The notes beneath the pieces were generated by a model, which was given only the letters and a program-made list of their open reading frames with translations, did not search any database and was not told where the DNA came from. The translations under genes were made by a program, and so were the position numbers. DNA of 22,907 bases. Source: a virus. The stretch is taken from the IMG/VR virus record IMGVR_UViG_3300011113_000028, positions 1 to 22,907 of that record; one strand, given 5' to 3'. Shown one piece after another: positions 21,851 to 22,907 of the stretch (positions within the stretch are counted from its first letter, which is position 1; each line of letters opens with the position of its first letter).

Positions 21851-22265
21851 CCGAAGTGTCTTCAGCAACCTTGCCCTCAGGATTGTACACCTTAAGCTCG
21901 GTTACTACAAGTTTTTTAATGCTGGGAGCAAGTCCATGCTTGGCTGACATCTTGTGTCGATAAGCTGTAACTACAGCAACAACTTTTGTACCATTACCGA
22001 TCTTGCCGATGTCAATCGGGTTACCGTCTTCATCAACAGGCTTAAAGACATGAAGGCTCTTAGCCACTACAAACTTACCCATAGGATCGCGTTCTTTGAT
22101 CTTAACACCAAGTTCTTCCAATGCTTGGCAAGCCCTGTCAGATAGCGCACCGAGAGTGCACTCATATTTGATGTTATCCGCAGAGAACTGCTTATTGTGC
22201 TCTGCCATCCACCTAGACCAGAAAAGTTCACCAGAAACCTTAACGGGCTTGATTGCATCACTCAT
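21837..22265 (-). CDS. Single-stranded DNA-binding protein, T7 gp2.5-like
   Basis: This 142-residue protein binds ssDNA during replication. The GELFWSRWMAEHNKQFSADN segment followed by KYECTLGALSD, and GNGTKVVAVVTAYRHK, match the OB-fold of T7 gp2.5-type SSBs. The last residues (AEDTSDDIL) form the acidic tail such proteins use to recruit polymerase and helicase-primase. ATG 22265 is preferred over 22271: the AAGGA site lies 7 nt before the second Met and only 1-2 nt before the first. It lies between tRNA-Leu and the exonuclease, with the polymerase upstream, a T7-like replication order. Confidence 0.9.
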   Translation of the reverse strand: MSDAIKPVKVSGELFWSRWMAEHNKQFSADNIKYECTLGALSDRACQALEELGVKIKERDPMGKFVVAKSLHVFKPVDEDGNPIDIGKIGNGTKVVAVVTAYRHKMSAKHGLAPSIKKLVVTELKVYNPEGKVAEDTSDDIL

Positions 22266-22287
22266 ACTCATTTCCTTTATCAGTTGT

Positions 22288-22372
22288 TGGTGCGCTAGGA
22301 GGGACTCGAACCCTCACGCCTTGTGGCAGGGGATTTTAAGTCCCCTATGTCTACCTATTTCATCACCAGCGC
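22288..22372 (-). tRNA. tRNA-Leu (anticodon UAA)
   Basis: The RNA reads GCGCTGG (22372-22366) pairing with CTAGCGC (22298-22292) as acceptor stem. The anticodon stem GGGGA/TCCCC holds the loop CTTAAAA (22340-22334), giving anticodon UAA at 22338-22336. A long variable arm (GCC...GGC) shows a type II tRNA, as expected for Leu. The T arm is GAGGG/CCCTC with loop TTCGAGT. CCA is encoded (22290-22288). It decodes TTA (and TTG) codons. Many structural genes in this phage use TTA heavily. Confidence 0.95.
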
Positions 22373-22378
22373 AGTGTT

Positions 22379-22534
22379 TCACTCAGCAGCTTCAGTCTCG
22401 GGTTGAGGAGGCTGCTGAGCATTGGCTTGCTCAACGATCTTTTGCAGCAGCGGAAATGCTCCGGTCTTGCTGGGAAGCTCGCCGAGCACATTCACGATAA
22501 ACTGCACTTCGTTGGGTTCAAGGTTCAGGTTCAT
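22379..22534 (-). CDS. Small hypothetical protein (51 aa)
   Basis: The ATG at 22534 is chosen over an upstream in-frame start because AAAGGA precedes it by a few bases. The protein reads MNLNLEPNEVQFIVNVLGEL then PSKTGAFPLLQKIVEQANAQ and a Pro/Glu-rich tail. Tiny phage proteins with the opening M-NLN-L-x-P/E-E-V-x-x-I-x-x-x-L-G-x-L-P are frequent and unassigned. It sits 6 nt upstream of tRNA-Leu. The function is unknown. Confidence 0.75.
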   Translation of the reverse strand: MNLNLEPNEVQFIVNVLGELPSKTGAFPLLQKIVEQANAQQPPQPETEAAE

Positions 22535-22559
22535 ATCATCCTTTCTGTTGTTGATACCA

Positions 22560-22751
22560 TTATTGTAACACAGTTGTGTCCAAGTCTTCGTAAAGACCCT
22601 GCACACGACTCAGGTAATCTAGACAGCCATAAAGCATCATTGCTGCTTCATCTAGCGTCAGATTGTCACTGATCTTAAACTGAAGTTCATCTTCTGTCAT
22701 TAACAGCAGAACAAACTTCTTGTCAGTGGGTTTCTGCCCAGTTTTGTCCAA
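22560..22751 (-). CDS. Small hypothetical protein, TTG start (63 aa)
   Basis: A TTG at 22751 with GGAGA about 9 nt upstream starts the frame, which reads MDKTGQKPTDKKFVLLLMTE then DELQFKISDNLTLDEAAMML and YGCLDYLSRVQGLYEDLDTT to TAA at 22562-22560. It is a mixed strand-helix protein with no known motif. A later start at an internal Met (residue 18) is possible. It overlaps the DNA polymerase 3' end by 29 nt, so translation is likely coupled to it. Confidence 0.65.
   Translation of the reverse strand: MDKTGQKPTDKKFVLLLMTEDELQFKISDNLTLDEAAMMLYGCLDYLSRVQGLYEDLDTTVLQ
22562..22567 (-). promoter_or_regulatory. Weak candidate extended -10 promoter for the 51-aa gene and tRNA-Leu
   Basis: On the - strand TGT followed by TACAAT (22567-22562) forms an extended -10 element about 28 nt upstream of the ATG at 22534. 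No good -35 is seen at the right spacing and the site overlaps the end of the preceding gene, so this is a weak candidate. Confidence 0.25.
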
Positions 22752-22907
22752 TTTTATATTCTCCGTCTAGGGGACACCTTAGTTTGAAGTGTTCCCCTGC
22801 CTCGATAATGGACTGACGAGCAGCCCTGCCAACCTCGTCAGCATGTGCTTTAGTGACTTCAATCTGCCACTCATCATGCACATTGGCTACGAACTTAGCA
22901 TCCCACT
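22723..22907 (-). CDS. Family A DNA polymerase, C-terminal end (partial)
   Basis: The frame enters from the right edge and ends at TGA 22725-22723, giving ~60 residues of the palm domain C-terminus. WDAKFVANVHDEWQIEV contains motif C (HDE) of family A polymerases, in which the Asp is catalytic; RQSIIEAGEHFKLRCPLDGE followed by YKIGQNWAETH is the usual C-terminus of phage T7-like polymerases. The remainder of the gene is outside the window. It should replicate the phage genome with the SSB and exonuclease downstream. Confidence 0.93.
   Translation of the reverse strand, partial: WDAKFVANVHDEWQIEVTKAHADEVGRAARQSIIEAGEHFKLRCPLDGEYKIGQNWAETH

Noticed and set aside
22288-22372. tRNA-Leu as a phage attachment site
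   Set aside because: No integrase gene or flanking attachment duplication is visible, and the tRNA is complete with its own CCA in a replication block.

Overview
The window is part of the genome of a tailed, almost certainly short-tailed (podovirus-like) bacteriophage. It has no bacterial housekeeping genes and is densely packed with phage genes, many joined by ATGA or TAATG overlaps. The mix of a T7-like replication set (family A DNA polymerase, gp2.5-type SSB, 5'-3' exonuclease), an adenosylcobalamin-dependent ribonucleotide reductase, ThyX, an SU10-type adaptor and an S74-chaperone tail fiber resembles aquatic phages of Gram-negative bacteria. The host cannot be named from the sequence. 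No integrase or repressor is visible, so nothing suggests lysogeny.

The left part (1-16210) is all on the + strand and carries virion and lysis genes: the end of a scaffold-like protein, the major capsid protein (MCP), small head proteins, a large Ala/Gly-rich structural protein, a tail fiber with its downstream partner, small membrane proteins, a head-tail adaptor, a nozzle-like tail protein, three large candidate internal/ejection proteins, a holin-like protein, an HNH endonuclease and a GH24 endolysin. A hairpin terminator follows the capsid gene (2115-2141). An exact-consensus sigma70 promoter sits before the adaptor gene (8351-8379). A probably bidirectional terminator (16212-16259) ends the block.

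The right part (16262-22907) is all on the - strand and carries nucleotide metabolism and replication genes. In transcription order from the right edge these are: the C-terminus of a family A DNA polymerase, two small ORFs, tRNA-Leu(UAA), SSB, a FEN-type exonuclease, an HExxH (SprT-like) protein, a PD-(D/E)XK nuclease, a small ORF, ThyX, an unknown protein, a metallophosphoesterase, a DUF3310 protein, a small ORF, the class II ribonucleotide reductase and a 57-residue ORF. The two blocks converge on the 16.2 kb terminator.

The main discovery is that the MCP gene is split after codon 21 by a 600-nt group I intron (644-1243). P1, P10, P3, P6, P7, P8 and P9 can all be paired by eye, and splicing restores one 307-codon capsid frame. 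The intron encodes a single-motif LAGLIDADG homing endonuclease. The last ~30 codons of that gene are also the ribozyme core, and its final sense codon and stop codon are completed by exon 2. A second, free-standing HNH endonuclease is wedged between the holin-like and endolysin genes.
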